NCBI GenBank assembly: GCA_949878435.1
Contig: CATLAK010000011.1
Location: 1-64,000 of the forward strand
DNA: 64,000 bases
Direction: 5' to 3'
Origin: an uncultured Lachnospiraceae bacterium
GTDB lineage: Bacteria > Bacillota > Clostridia > Lachnospirales > Lachnospiraceae
Below are positions 47,431 to 55,996 of this stretch, piece after piece (position 1 is the first letter of the stretch; every line of letters starts with the position of its first letter). A program made the position numbers and the translations under genes. The notes under the pieces were generated by a model, which saw only the letters and a list, made by a program, of their open reading frames with translations, was not told the origin of the DNA and ran no database searches.

Positions 47431-50400
47431 TTAATCGGAATATTTTACGTCCCCTTTTGTGGTATGTTTGATCATATAAAGCACTTCATCTGCTTTTGAT
47501 ATTGTTTCTGCAATCGCATCATCTTCCGCGATTCCACTCATGGCAGCTATTCCAATTGAACAGGACAGTTCCTTCTCCTTTGGAATCATACCGCTGGGTG
47601 CCATTTTGCCTGCAATCATTCTGCTGCCAATCACGTCTTTGCCCGTCATTTGTGCAATAATATCTGCAAACCCATTTCTTTCTTTGATCATCTCAAGAAT
47701 GCGCCTTCCAATTGCCAGCGCTTTTTCCTTATCCACAAACTTAAGGCTGATCAAAAATTCGTCACCGCCGTATCTAGCTGCAAATCCATTGCCCTCTGAC
47801 ACCTGACATAAAATGTCTGCTACTTCTTTTAGAACCCGGTCCCCTGCCGCATGACCAAAGGTATCATTGTAAAATTTAAAATTGTCCAGATCAATATATA
47901 AGAATGTAATATCCTGTGTAATATGTTCTTCCACCCAGCTTTTAATCGTCTGATAAAATCCATCCCTGTTGTAAAGCCCCGTCAGATAATCTGTAATCGC
48001 CAGCTTCTCCAGCCTGCTGTTGATACGCTTGATATGCTCCTCCTTTTCAAGCTTTTCTATTGCATTCTGCAGCTGCAGCAACACCAGATTGAAAAATTCT
48101 AAATCACTTTCATCCAGCATGAACTTTGTCCTAGGTGCATTCCAGTTATCCTTCATCAATATATACGCAATAAAAACGCCGTTCAGCTTTTCATCCGTAT
48201 AATAAGGCAGACATACCATGGAACAGATCTGTGTGACCCCGAACAGCGAGATGATACGATTATATTCCATATAATTCTTCTTTAATTTAGAAGTGACGAA
48301 TCCGGCGCGGTGATCGGAAAAATATTTGGTGATGGTTTCCACATCTGCTTCGCTTAAAATCACCTGTTTTGTGTCAAAACAGATTTGGGGACCTTCTTCC
48401 TTATATCTGATATACACCATGGCATCCATACTGAAATTCAGCATAAAGGTATCGAGCGCATTTTGAACCAATTCAACAAAGCTCTTTCCTGAAATGTCAA
48501 TCATTTTCTGCCATGCAAGAATAAATTCCATTTGTTTTCTTAAAGCCGCGTAATCTTTAATGACTCCCGCCTGCTTTGTAGCAATAAGGATCTTCTGCAG
48601 TGTGATATCTGAAAGTTCTGATGTCCTTTTGTGATCCTGCTTATAGACGCTTCCTTCCCGCGCAGCCTCAATCATCGCCAGCTTCTCAGGAACACCGCAC
48701 CGCTTCGCATAGCATTCTCCTTCATCAAGCGCTGCTTTTGCATCTTCTTCTCTGCCCATCATTCTAAGCAGCTGAGCGAGAGAAATCTTATACTGCACCA
48801 TGCTGAAAAACTGGTATCCTGTACTTCTTTCCGCATAGGCGCCTGCGCTTTCCATGTAGGCAAGAGCTTCTTCAAGCCTCCCCCTGTCCATTTCCACCAA
48901 AGCGTTGACATAATAATATAAAAACAAATCGTCATCACAGGATGTATAAGACGCATCCAAATTTCTATTCTGAATCTGTTCCTCCATTGGGCGGCTCAAA
49001 ATATGCCCCAAGAACTGAAGCGCATTATCCAGATAAATTCGTGTGTCAAATTTTCTCAAAACCCTGTGGGCACAAAGCGCCAAAAGACCAAAGAGCTTAG
49101 AGATATTGCAGACACGCAAATCATTCAAATGCATAATGTTGATGATCTTCATACAGCTGAGCAGATAATCATATGCGGTCCTATTTTCACCTGCCATCAT
49201 GCAATTGGTCGCCATATTATACAGCGTCTCTCCAACACTCTCCACCATGCCCTGCTGATAATAAATCGTAAGTGCCTTATTATAATAATTGTTGGCATCC
49301 TCATACTTTTCTGCAGCACAACAGCTGTATCCAAGCCCGTTGTAAATAAACGCCAGTTTAGCCGGGTCTTTGTCTCCTACGATTTCCATACATTTATAAT
49401 AGTAGTGATTTGCCACATGGAACAGTCCGAACAGGGATGACAACATGATATTTTTTCTGTATGCAATTAGAAGGAGATTTTCATTGCCAATTCTTTTCGC
49501 AATCTCTACCCCTTTCCTAAAACGAATCAGGAGCGATTCATCTGCACCGTTCTCTCCCATCAGCCTGACATCATTATCATATGCAAAAATATAGGTATAA
49601 GCCAGATGATTCTCGTATCCATACCTTTGTGCCTGTTCAAAAAACTCAGGTGCGACCTCAATATCCATAGAGCAAAAGAATATATTATGCCAGCCTGACA
49701 TACGCACCATCACATCCAAAAGCTGTGCCATGAACTGATGATATTCATCCAGCTCTTCCTGTGCCATCCGTCGGCAGATGTCTGCACATTCTTTTGCCGC
49801 ATTTAGATTTCCGCTGTACATCTGTATCTGACCAAAAATATACCTGTGCCGGAAAATGATTTCCCAGGGCTGATCTTTATCGAAGAACATCTGAATATTA
49901 TCACATAAAAGCAGCGCCCTCGGCATATCAGAATACATCGATATCACCGCATAAAGCATATAAAGCCTAAAAACGCTTTCCTCGTCTACCGAAAGCTTCT
50001 CCACCTCAATCTTATGATAAATAATGGAAAGATAATACTGCGCCTGTGCATAATCCAGCAGGTAATACATATTTCGGAGTTTCGTCATGTATTCTTCCAT
50101 GCAGCTGCTTTCAATGCTGAAATAACTGCTCTCCTCTTCCGCTTCGACTTCATCCCCGCCAATGGTTGCAATGCAGTTTTCATCTTCCAGTTTTTCTGTC
50201 CACTTTTCCCATGCCTGTGCCACATGGGGCAGCTGAGAATGAAGCTCGTTAAAGGTACCGTAGACGAAAATATTTCCTCTTGCATCTTCCTGTAATTTAT
50301 GTAGAAGCAAAATGGTAGATTCAGATGCCATATTCAAATTATCTAATAAAAAGAGCATCGGGTACTTCTCTGACAATCCCGTAACAATCTCCGCCATGGA

Positions 50401-50799
50401 ATTTAACATCTGCTGCTTTTCATAATCAATCTCATCCAGCAGGACTTCTTCCTTCCGCTTATACACCAGCTGGCTGATCATATTTTCAAAGATAGAGCGC
50501 TGCAGCGGATAGACCTGAAACTGCGCAATAAATTCCTCCGGTGTCTTATCCTGCTCATAAGTCTCATAAAGATATCTGATTCCATCCACAAAGGGCTCAA
50601 AAGCGCCTGTCATCTCAGACCCTTTAAAGCGCTTATAACAGACACAAAAATCAGGATGCTTTTCTTTTACGGTATCTGCATCCTCCTGTGTAATCGCAAA
50701 TGTATGATAATGTTTTACAAGCGTGAACCTATTTACCTGTGTTCCTTCTATCAGACTTTCCATCGCCGGCGCTATGTATGTTTCGTAATAAATCCCCAT
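47431..50799 (-). CDS. Large TPR/GAF-like diguanylate cyclase
   Basis: 1122 residues from MGIYYETYIAP (GGAGG 9 nt upstream). Region about 90-220 resembles an AAA/STAND ATPase remnant with a Walker B-like PMLFLLDNLN but no P-loop before it. About 260-720 is a long array of TPR-like helical pairs (for example AFIYNGLGYSCCAAEKYEDANNYYNKAL). About 750-930 is GAF-like, then a coiled coil and a C-terminal GGDEF domain with LTGLYNRDGFYQ, DLDNFKFYND and RYGGDEFL, so catalytically competent for c-di-GMP synthesis. An extra ~35 residues sit between IKERN and ELSCSIGIA. No membrane segment. It probably senses a cytoplasmic signal. Confidence 0.88.
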   Translation of the reverse strand: MGIYYETYIAPAMESLIEGTQVNRFTLVKHYHTFAITQEDADTVKEKHPDFCVCYKRFKGSEMTGAFEPFVDGIRYLYETYEQDKTPEEFIAQFQVYPLQRSIFENMISQLVYKRKEEVLLDEIDYEKQQMLNSMAEIVTGLSEKYPMLFLLDNLNMASESTILLLHKLQEDARGNIFVYGTFNELHSQLPHVAQAWEKWTEKLEDENCIATIGGDEVEAEEESSYFSIESSCMEEYMTKLRNMYYLLDYAQAQYYLSIIYHKIEVEKLSVDEESVFRLYMLYAVISMYSDMPRALLLCDNIQMFFDKDQPWEIIFRHRYIFGQIQMYSGNLNAAKECADICRRMAQEELDEYHQFMAQLLDVMVRMSGWHNIFFCSMDIEVAPEFFEQAQRYGYENHLAYTYIFAYDNDVRLMGENGADESLLIRFRKGVEIAKRIGNENLLLIAYRKNIMLSSLFGLFHVANHYYYKCMEIVGDKDPAKLAFIYNGLGYSCCAAEKYEDANNYYNKALTIYYQQGMVESVGETLYNMATNCMMAGENRTAYDYLLSCMKIINIMHLNDLRVCNISKLFGLLALCAHRVLRKFDTRIYLDNALQFLGHILSRPMEEQIQNRNLDASYTSCDDDLFLYYYVNALVEMDRGRLEEALAYMESAGAYAERSTGYQFFSMVQYKISLAQLLRMMGREEDAKAALDEGECYAKRCGVPEKLAMIEAAREGSVYKQDHKRTSELSDITLQKILIATKQAGVIKDYAALRKQMEFILAWQKMIDISGKSFVELVQNALDTFMLNFSMDAMVYIRYKEEGPQICFDTKQVILSEADVETITKYFSDHRAGFVTSKLKKNYMEYNRIISLFGVTQICSMVCLPYYTDEKLNGVFIAYILMKDNWNAPRTKFMLDESDLEFFNLVLLQLQNAIEKLEKEEHIKRINSRLEKLAITDYLTGLYNRDGFYQTIKSWVEEHITQDITFLYIDLDNFKFYNDTFGHAAGDRVLKEVADILCQVSEGNGFAARYGGDEFLISLKFVDKEKALAIGRRILEMIKERNGFADIIAQMTGKDVIGSRMIAGKMAPSGMIPKEKELSCSIGIAAMSGIAEDDAIAETISKADEVLYMIKHTTKGDVKYSD

Positions 50800-50892
50800 G
50801 ATACTGCACCTCCTGTAAAGACAGGCTTTGTCCCCCTGCAATTTGCCTATCAAATCTATCATATCATGAAAATTCACGAAATACCACAGGTA

Positions 50893-51552
50893 TTATTCAC
50901 TATTTCCGGTAACGTTTTCAGTGCCAGTTTCACTGCTCGACACGGTATTTTCTTCTACCTTTACAAACTCATTCTGATCATATATGTAGCGGAAAAATGT
51001 GACCGAATCCGCACTGTTAACGTTCTGTCCTCTGACACATTCCTGCTCTTTGTCCACCTCGTAATTGGGAATCCCCTCAAAGCTCCGCTCATATTCATAA
51101 ATGCCGTCCCTATAAATATAGGCTGCAAAGATACAAGTACCGTGAACCCCTCCATGTCCTAAGGAAATCAGCAAGTCTTTATGCCCGTCAAAAGTCACAT
51201 CCTCCAGATAAGCGTCAAAATCACACGCGTCCCACACGTATCTGTCCTTATCTATGTTTTCATAATCCTTTCCAGGATAATCCACATATAATACCTGTAT
51301 CTGATCCCCCTCCAAAAAGAAAAAGTAATCCTCCTTGTGACGATACTCTCCCTCCGGCTTTTCCACATACTGCACCTTCACCCGCAGACACGTCTTTCCC
51401 TCATCCAGCCACTCATACGATTCCACTTCCGTTGCCTCGTCCAAAACTACGCTTTTCTCAACAACTTCCCTAAGCTCTCCTCCGTCCTCTTCTCCACATC
51501 CTGCTGCCATGCACACCACCATGACAGCTATCCTTAAAATCATCTTAATCAT
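50893..51552 (-). CDS. Lipoprotein, XAC2610-like
   Basis: 219 residues. Signal VMVVCMAAG-C near residue 19 as lipobox (weak match). The central part VTFDGHKDLLISLG followed by GTCIFAAYIY resembles the XAC2610/VCBS-like repeat of calcium-loop proteins of unknown function. Thr/Ser/Glu-rich C-terminus. Lies alone between the GGDEF and DUF1015 genes. Confidence 0.7.
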   Translation of the reverse strand: MIKMILRIAVMVVCMAAGCGEEDGGELREVVEKSVVLDEATEVESYEWLDEGKTCLRVKVQYVEKPEGEYRHKEDYFFFLEGDQIQVLYVDYPGKDYENIDKDRYVWDACDFDAYLEDVTFDGHKDLLISLGHGGVHGTCIFAAYIYRDGIYEYERSFEGIPNYEVDKEQECVRGQNVNSADSVTFFRYIYDQNEFVKVEENTVSSSETGTENVTGNSE

Positions 51553-51566
51553 AAAATCACTTTTTC

Positions 51567-52808
51567 CTAGGAGAGCCTATGGATAAACAGTCCGCTGCGC
51601 AGTTTCGGCTCAAACCAAGTGGATTTAGGCGGCATGAGAAGTCCGGCGTCTGCAACAGAAAGCAGTTCGGATATGGACGTGGCATACATGGAAAAGGCAA
51701 CTGCCATATCGGATGCAACCCGCCTCTCCAATTCTTTCAGTCCCCGGATGCCGCCCACAAAATCAATCCTTTTATCAGTCCTTGGGTCAGCTATACCCAG
51801 CAATGGACCCAATAGGTTATCCTGAAGAATAGACACATCCAGTCCCTTCACCGGATCGGAAGATAAAAGTGCATCATCCGCGCTGAGCAGGTACCAGCCG
51901 TCAGAAAGATACATGCCAAAACAGCCCTTCTTATTAGGCGAAACTGCCTCCATACCTTTGTATTCTACCGAAAACCCTGCACTCTTTACAGCAGATAAGA
52001 AGTCCTCCTTTGACCGTCCGTTCAAGTCCTTGACCACCCTGTTATATGGCATGATATAAAGCTGGTCGTCTGGAAAAAGGACAGATAGGAAGCGGTTAAA
52101 TTCTTCTTCCCCGGTATAACCCGGATTGTCCTGCCGCCTTTTCAATCCCACCTTCACCGCAGATGCACAGCGATGATGACCGTCCGCTATGTAAGTACAA
52201 GGTATCCCGGCAAAAATCTCCTGCAGCTTTGCCGTCACTGCCCTGTCCGAAATACGCCACACCCTATGTGTAATGTCATCTACAGAAGTAAAGTCATAAA
52301 GAGGAGTCTGCTCTTTGCTTCGCGCAACGATATCATTGATTTCCTGCATGGAACGATATACCAGAAAAATAGGACCTGTCTGGGCATCCGTGACATCCAC
52401 ATGGCGGATACGGTCAAGCTCTTTGTCTTCTCTGGTATTTTCGTGTTTCTTGATCTTCTGATTCTGATAATCATCAACATCCGAACAGGCAACGATGCCC
52501 GTCTGAGAACGTCCCTCCATGGTCAGTTCATACAAGTAAAAGCAGGGCGCATCTTCTATGATAAAAGAGCCATCTTTTATCATGTCATCCAACAGTTCTT
52601 TTGCCTTGGCATATACTTTTGTATCATACATATCCACGTCATCGGGAAACTGCGTCTCGGCTCTGTCTATCCGCAAAAAAGAAAGCGGCTCCCTTTGAAC
52701 CTCCGCCAATGCTTCCTCGCGGTTGTAAACATCATAGGGAAGCGCGGCAATCCGTGAAGCCAGCTCCGGCACCGGTCTGATACTTTGAAACGGGGTAACT
52801 TTAGGCAT
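51567..52808 (-). CDS. DUF1015 family protein
   Basis: 413 residues, full length for the family. PKVTPFQSIRPVPELASRIAALPYDVYNREEA is the N-terminal signature (quoted in part in the family), IADGHHRCASAVKVG near 215 and YNRVVKDLNG near 265. Conserved in many anaerobes, biochemical role unknown, sometimes annotated as SpoOJ/ParB-like. Confidence 0.9.
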   Translation of the reverse strand: MPKVTPFQSIRPVPELASRIAALPYDVYNREEALAEVQREPLSFLRIDRAETQFPDDVDMYDTKVYAKAKELLDDMIKDGSFIIEDAPCFYLYELTMEGRSQTGIVACSDVDDYQNQKIKKHENTREDKELDRIRHVDVTDAQTGPIFLVYRSMQEINDIVARSKEQTPLYDFTSVDDITHRVWRISDRAVTAKLQEIFAGIPCTYIADGHHRCASAVKVGLKRRQDNPGYTGEEEFNRFLSVLFPDDQLYIMPYNRVVKDLNGRSKEDFLSAVKSAGFSVEYKGMEAVSPNKKGCFGMYLSDGWYLLSADDALLSSDPVKGLDVSILQDNLLGPLLGIADPRTDKRIDFVGGIRGLKELERRVASDMAVAFSMYATSISELLSVADAGLLMPPKSTWFEPKLRSGLFIHRLS

Positions 52809-52884
52809 GTGATATCCTCCTTTGTCCTAAGTAATCGATGTATATTATTATACGTTGCACATTGTAAAAGTGGGACTGCTGCAT

Positions 52885-53685
52885 TCATGCCTTGAACAAG
52901 GTTCCCACTTCTTTTCCTTCTAGGATTCTGCTGATGTTTACTACATCATCTCCGTTGGCGATTACCATGTCGACTCCGATTGCATTGGCAATCTCCGCTG
53001 CTGCAATCTTCGTTGCCATACCGCCGGTCCCGAAAGTTGTATCTGCCCCTTTTGCCATGGCATATAGCTTTTCATCTATCTTTTCCACACAATCAATAAA
53101 TTCCGCTTTCTCATTGTTTCGGGGGTCATCTGTGTAGAGACCGTCTATGTCGGATAAGAGAATCAGCAAGTCCGCCTGAACCATTTCCGCCACGGTTGCT
53201 GAAAGGGTATCGTTATCTCCGAAATTCTCATCCAGAATCTGATCCGTTGAAACTGTGTCATTTTCATTGACAATTGGGATGACACCCATATTCAAAAGCT
53301 CCCGAAAGGTATTTTCAGCATTATGTCTGCTGATTTCATTGATCATGGTTCTCTTGGTGATCAATATCTGGGCAATGGTCTGGTTGTATTCCGAAAACAG
53401 CTTCTGGTAAATCATCATAAGCCTTGCCTGACCAACTGCCGCACATGCCTGCTTTTGAGACAGACGCCCTGGTTTTCCCATGATTCCCAGCGCCTTTCTC
53501 CCTGCTCCGATGGCACCTGACGAGACCAGTACAATTTCCTTATTTTGATTTTTGATATCCGTCAGCACTCTTGCCAGTTTCTCCATCTTAATCAAGTTCA
53601 AATGTCCTGTATCTACATGCGTGATTGTGGAAGTACCTATTTTCACCACAATACGCCTTTTGTCTTTCAAAAAATCCCTGTTCAT
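52885..53685 (-). CDS. proB: Glutamate 5-kinase, without PUA domain
   Basis: About 266 residues from MNRDFLKDKRR (AGGAGG 11-12 nt upstream); the ATG at 53721 would add 12 residues with a weaker site. RRIVVKIGTSTI, SSGAIGAGRKALG, NENDTVST and FGTGGMATKIAAAEIA are the amino-acid-kinase motifs. First step of proline synthesis. The PUA domain present in E. coli ProB is absent. No proA is next to it in this window. Confidence 0.95.
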   Translation of the reverse strand: MNRDFLKDKRRIVVKIGTSTITHVDTGHLNLIKMEKLARVLTDIKNQNKEIVLVSSGAIGAGRKALGIMGKPGRLSQKQACAAVGQARLMMIYQKLFSEYNQTIAQILITKRTMINEISRHNAENTFRELLNMGVIPIVNENDTVSTDQILDENFGDNDTLSATVAEMVQADLLILLSDIDGLYTDDPRNNEKAEFIDCVEKIDEKLYAMAKGADTTFGTGGMATKIAAAEIANAIGVDMVIANGDDVVNISRILEGKEVGTLFKA

Positions 53686-53745
53686 TTTGTCAGCTTCCTC
53701 CTGCGTCAGCGTCGATTTCATTCTTTCCCATCATACCATGATTAC

Positions 53746-55170
53746 TTAAAATTTCAATGGGAAATTCATGTGTTCCAGGAAGCGTTCTCGAAAAGCGTTT
53801 TCCTGCGCCAGTTCCACATGCACGAAGCTTTCTCTTTCCTCCGTCAGCGACTGCAGCGTTTCTTCGGAAAGCAATGCCATAGCAGCGCCTGTGCCTGCCA
53901 AATTTCCTGCCTGCACTATTTTTTCTACGGGTACCTCCGGGAACAGCCCGATTGCCTTTCCGCTTTCTATGCTGATATAGCAGCCAAATGCGCCCGCCAG
54001 ATACACTTCGTCCAAATCCTTTGCCTGTATGCCCGCCTTTTCAAGCAAAAGCTCTATTCCGGTCCTGATCGCACTGATCGAAAGCTGGAACTGTCTTACA
54101 TCGGACGGATACAGATAGACCGGATTTGCCTGATCTGTGAGAAGAAACCGTGCTGTGCCGTCTATCGTTTCGATTCTTCTGCCTATCCGATCCGGTACGC
54201 CTGCTTCCTTTGCCTCTTTCCCGCTGCGCATATATCCCGTCTGATCCAGGACACCGATCTTATAAAGCAGTGCAGCCGCATCCACCAGACCGGAACCGCA
54301 GATTCCGGCAGGCTTACCGCCGCCAATCACCCTGCACACGATATCCTGCATGGGAAACCTCCCATTTAAGGAAACCATATCCACAGCGCCTTTTGCCGCC
54401 CGCATCCCCTGACGCACAGCGCCGCCTTCTAACGCCGGTCCCGCCGCCGCGGAACAGGCATATCTTTGTTCTCCACACAAAAGAAGGATTTCTCCATTGG
54501 TTCCGATATCCACCGCCAGCGTTTTGCCTCCCTTTGCTTTTTGGTTTACATAACAATATACTGCCAGCGCATCCGCTCCCACATACCCTCCGATTGGCGG
54601 CAAAACAACCACTTCCGCATCTTTTAAAAACGAAAAGCCAAGTTCCCTGCCTTCTTTGCAGACAATTTCCTTATAATCCGGCGTAAACGGCGCCCGAAAC
54701 AAACCTTCCGGTCTGATTCCCATTAAAATCTCGCACATTGCAGTATTGCCCGCGATAGTCACCTTCCGAATATCTTTCTCTTCCGTATATTCAGCGCGGG
54801 CAAGCCGCTCCACCATCATAACTGCCAGTTCGTCCAGCTTCTCTATAATCAGTGTCTGCATCTTTTCAAGCTTATCACTGCCTTCTGCAGCTGCCTGTAT
54901 CCTGCTCACCACATCTGCGCCAAAAGCCGCCTGCGGATTGGATCGCGTTTCCGCATCCAAAAGTTTTCCCTTCTCTAAGTCCCACAGCATGCCCGCTAAA
55001 GTGGTCGTTCCCACATCAAAAGAAATGCCCAGCCCCCTGCCGGGCTGGGGGCTAAAACTCTCTGGGAAGTTTACTCTGATTTGCTTGTTGGTATTTAGTT
55101 TTTGAAAGATTCCGCAGTTGCTGCAATTGGTGCGCTTGCAGCCGGGGCATCTATTTACCTTGTTTTCCAT
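53746..55170 (-). CDS. ASKHA-fold ATPase, DUF4445/RACE-like, with Cys-rich N-terminus
   Basis: 474 residues. Begins with a cysteine cluster (RCPGCKRTNCSNCGIF, near 8-23) that could bind a metal or Fe-S centre, then the ASKHA fold: GISFDVGTTTLAG (phosphate 1), TIAGNTAM, AVDIGTNGEI (phosphate 2) and LAGAFG (adenosine). The family includes reductive activators of corrinoid enzymes, which normally carry a [2Fe-2S] ferredoxin domain; that domain is missing here. No corrinoid methyltransferase gene is nearby. AAAGGAG 6 nt before ATG. The 5' leader is palindrome E2. Confidence 0.85.
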   Translation of the reverse strand: MENKVNRCPGCKRTNCSNCGIFQKLNTNKQIRVNFPESFSPQPGRGLGISFDVGTTTLAGMLWDLEKGKLLDAETRSNPQAAFGADVVSRIQAAAEGSDKLEKMQTLIIEKLDELAVMMVERLARAEYTEEKDIRKVTIAGNTAMCEILMGIRPEGLFRAPFTPDYKEIVCKEGRELGFSFLKDAEVVVLPPIGGYVGADALAVYCYVNQKAKGGKTLAVDIGTNGEILLLCGEQRYACSAAAGPALEGGAVRQGMRAAKGAVDMVSLNGRFPMQDIVCRVIGGGKPAGICGSGLVDAAALLYKIGVLDQTGYMRSGKEAKEAGVPDRIGRRIETIDGTARFLLTDQANPVYLYPSDVRQFQLSISAIRTGIELLLEKAGIQAKDLDEVYLAGAFGCYISIESGKAIGLFPEVPVEKIVQAGNLAGTGAAMALLSEETLQSLTEERESFVHVELAQENAFRERFLEHMNFPLKF

Positions 55171-55203
55171 AAGGGGCTCCTTTTTGTTTTGTGGAAGGCG
55201 GGG

Positions 55204-55477
55204 GCGTGTGGGTGAGGAGAAGGGGCGGGCGGCGGATAAGGTTTGCGGTCACAGTCCCATAAAAAGCGGTAAGAAGGACTAAGCATCCCTGGGAATCTAT
55301 TCATTGAGGACGCAAACGGCGTATTGGTCCATCCATGGACCAAGCTACGCCTTCATCGGACCTCCTGTCCGCTGATTGCTGGGTATCAAAGGGATGCTAA
55401 GTCCTTCTAACTGCTTTTTCTAGGGACTGTGACCGCAAACCTTATCCGCCGCCCGCCCCTTCTCCCCACCCACACGC
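55204..55477 (-). ncRNA. Giant hairpin leader E2 (274 nt)
   Basis: Read on the minus strand: 5' arm 55477-55390, core loop 55389-55291, 3' arm 55290-55204. The outer 54 bp of the arms pair with one mismatch. The inner 23 bp contain two T/T mismatches 10 nt apart that are also present in E3. The loop has CGGAC-AGGAG-GTCCG followed by ATG AAG GCG TAG, then GGTCCAT-CC-ATGGACC. It lies 33 nt before the ASKHA start codon, in its sense. Possible promoter upstream: TTGAAA (55533-55528), 17 nt, TAATTT. Confidence 0.75.
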
Positions 55478-55564
55478 TTCCTACCCAGTAAAGTATTCAT
55501 TCCTAAAATTATTTGATTTTTCATTATTTTTCAAGGGTACTTACAAAAGAATACCACAAAATCA

Positions 55565-55593
55565 TTGCTTTTTTAACAAAATTTCTCTATTAT
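55565..55593 (+). promoter_or_regulatory. Promoter towards E3 and the methyltransferase gene
   Basis: TTGCTT (55565-55570), 17 nt, TATTAT (55588-55593). The start near 55600 would put the whole of E3 in the mRNA. Confidence 0.5.
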
Positions 55594-55667
55594 CTAATGG
55601 AAAGATACCTGCAAAGTTACAACTTAGCACATCTCTCAACATGAAACAACCTCGTAGTGGGATAGAA

Positions 55668-55959
55668 GCAGTGCAGGGCGGGCAGGGATATGGGGTGCGG
55701 GAGCATCTGCGGCATCTGGCATTGCAATCGTTCTGCCGCAGTCCTTATGGAAAACGGTTAGAAGGACTTAGCATCCCTCACACAGCCAGCAATCATCGGA
55801 CAGGAGGTCCGATGAAGGCGCAGCTTGCGTCCTCGATGAGCGCCTTTCCAGGGATGCTTAGCCCTTCTTACCGCTGGACATAGGACTGCGGCAGAACGAT
55901 TGCAATGCCAGATGCCGCAGATGCTCCCGCACCCCATATCCCTGCCCGCCCTGCACTGC
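55668..55959 (+). ncRNA. Giant hairpin leader E3 (292 nt)
   Basis: 5' arm 55668-55778, core 55779-55849, 3' arm 55850-55959. The outer 77 bp are perfectly complementary; the inner part contains the same two T/T mismatches as E2. The core shares CAGCAATCA-CGGACAGGAGG and TCCGATGAAGGCG-AGCTTG with E2, but E2 carries about 28 extra nt. It ends 37 nt before the methyltransferase ATG and is in the same sense. Confidence 0.75.
55812..55883 (+). CDS. Possible 23-residue leader peptide inside E3
   Basis: AGGAGG is displayed by the small hairpin CGGAC-AGGAG-GTCCG and is followed 4 nt later by ATG AAG GCG. The ORF begins MKAQLASS and ends SYRWT before TAG, running through the 3' arm. In E2 the same start gives only MKA and a stop, so the product is not conserved; the initiation site is. 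Translation here would open the big hairpin. Speculative. Confidence 0.35.
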   Translation: MKAQLASSMSAFPGMLSPSYRWT

Positions 55960-55996
55960 CCCCCGCCTCCCATACTGAAAGAAAGGACCCAATTTT

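Noticed and set aside
55155..55343. 62-residue ORF on the minus strand spanning the 3' arm of E2
   Set aside because: Pro/Arg-rich, no RBS, runs through a palindrome arm into the ASKHA start. The similarity to the E3 ORF is explained by the shared nucleotide core.
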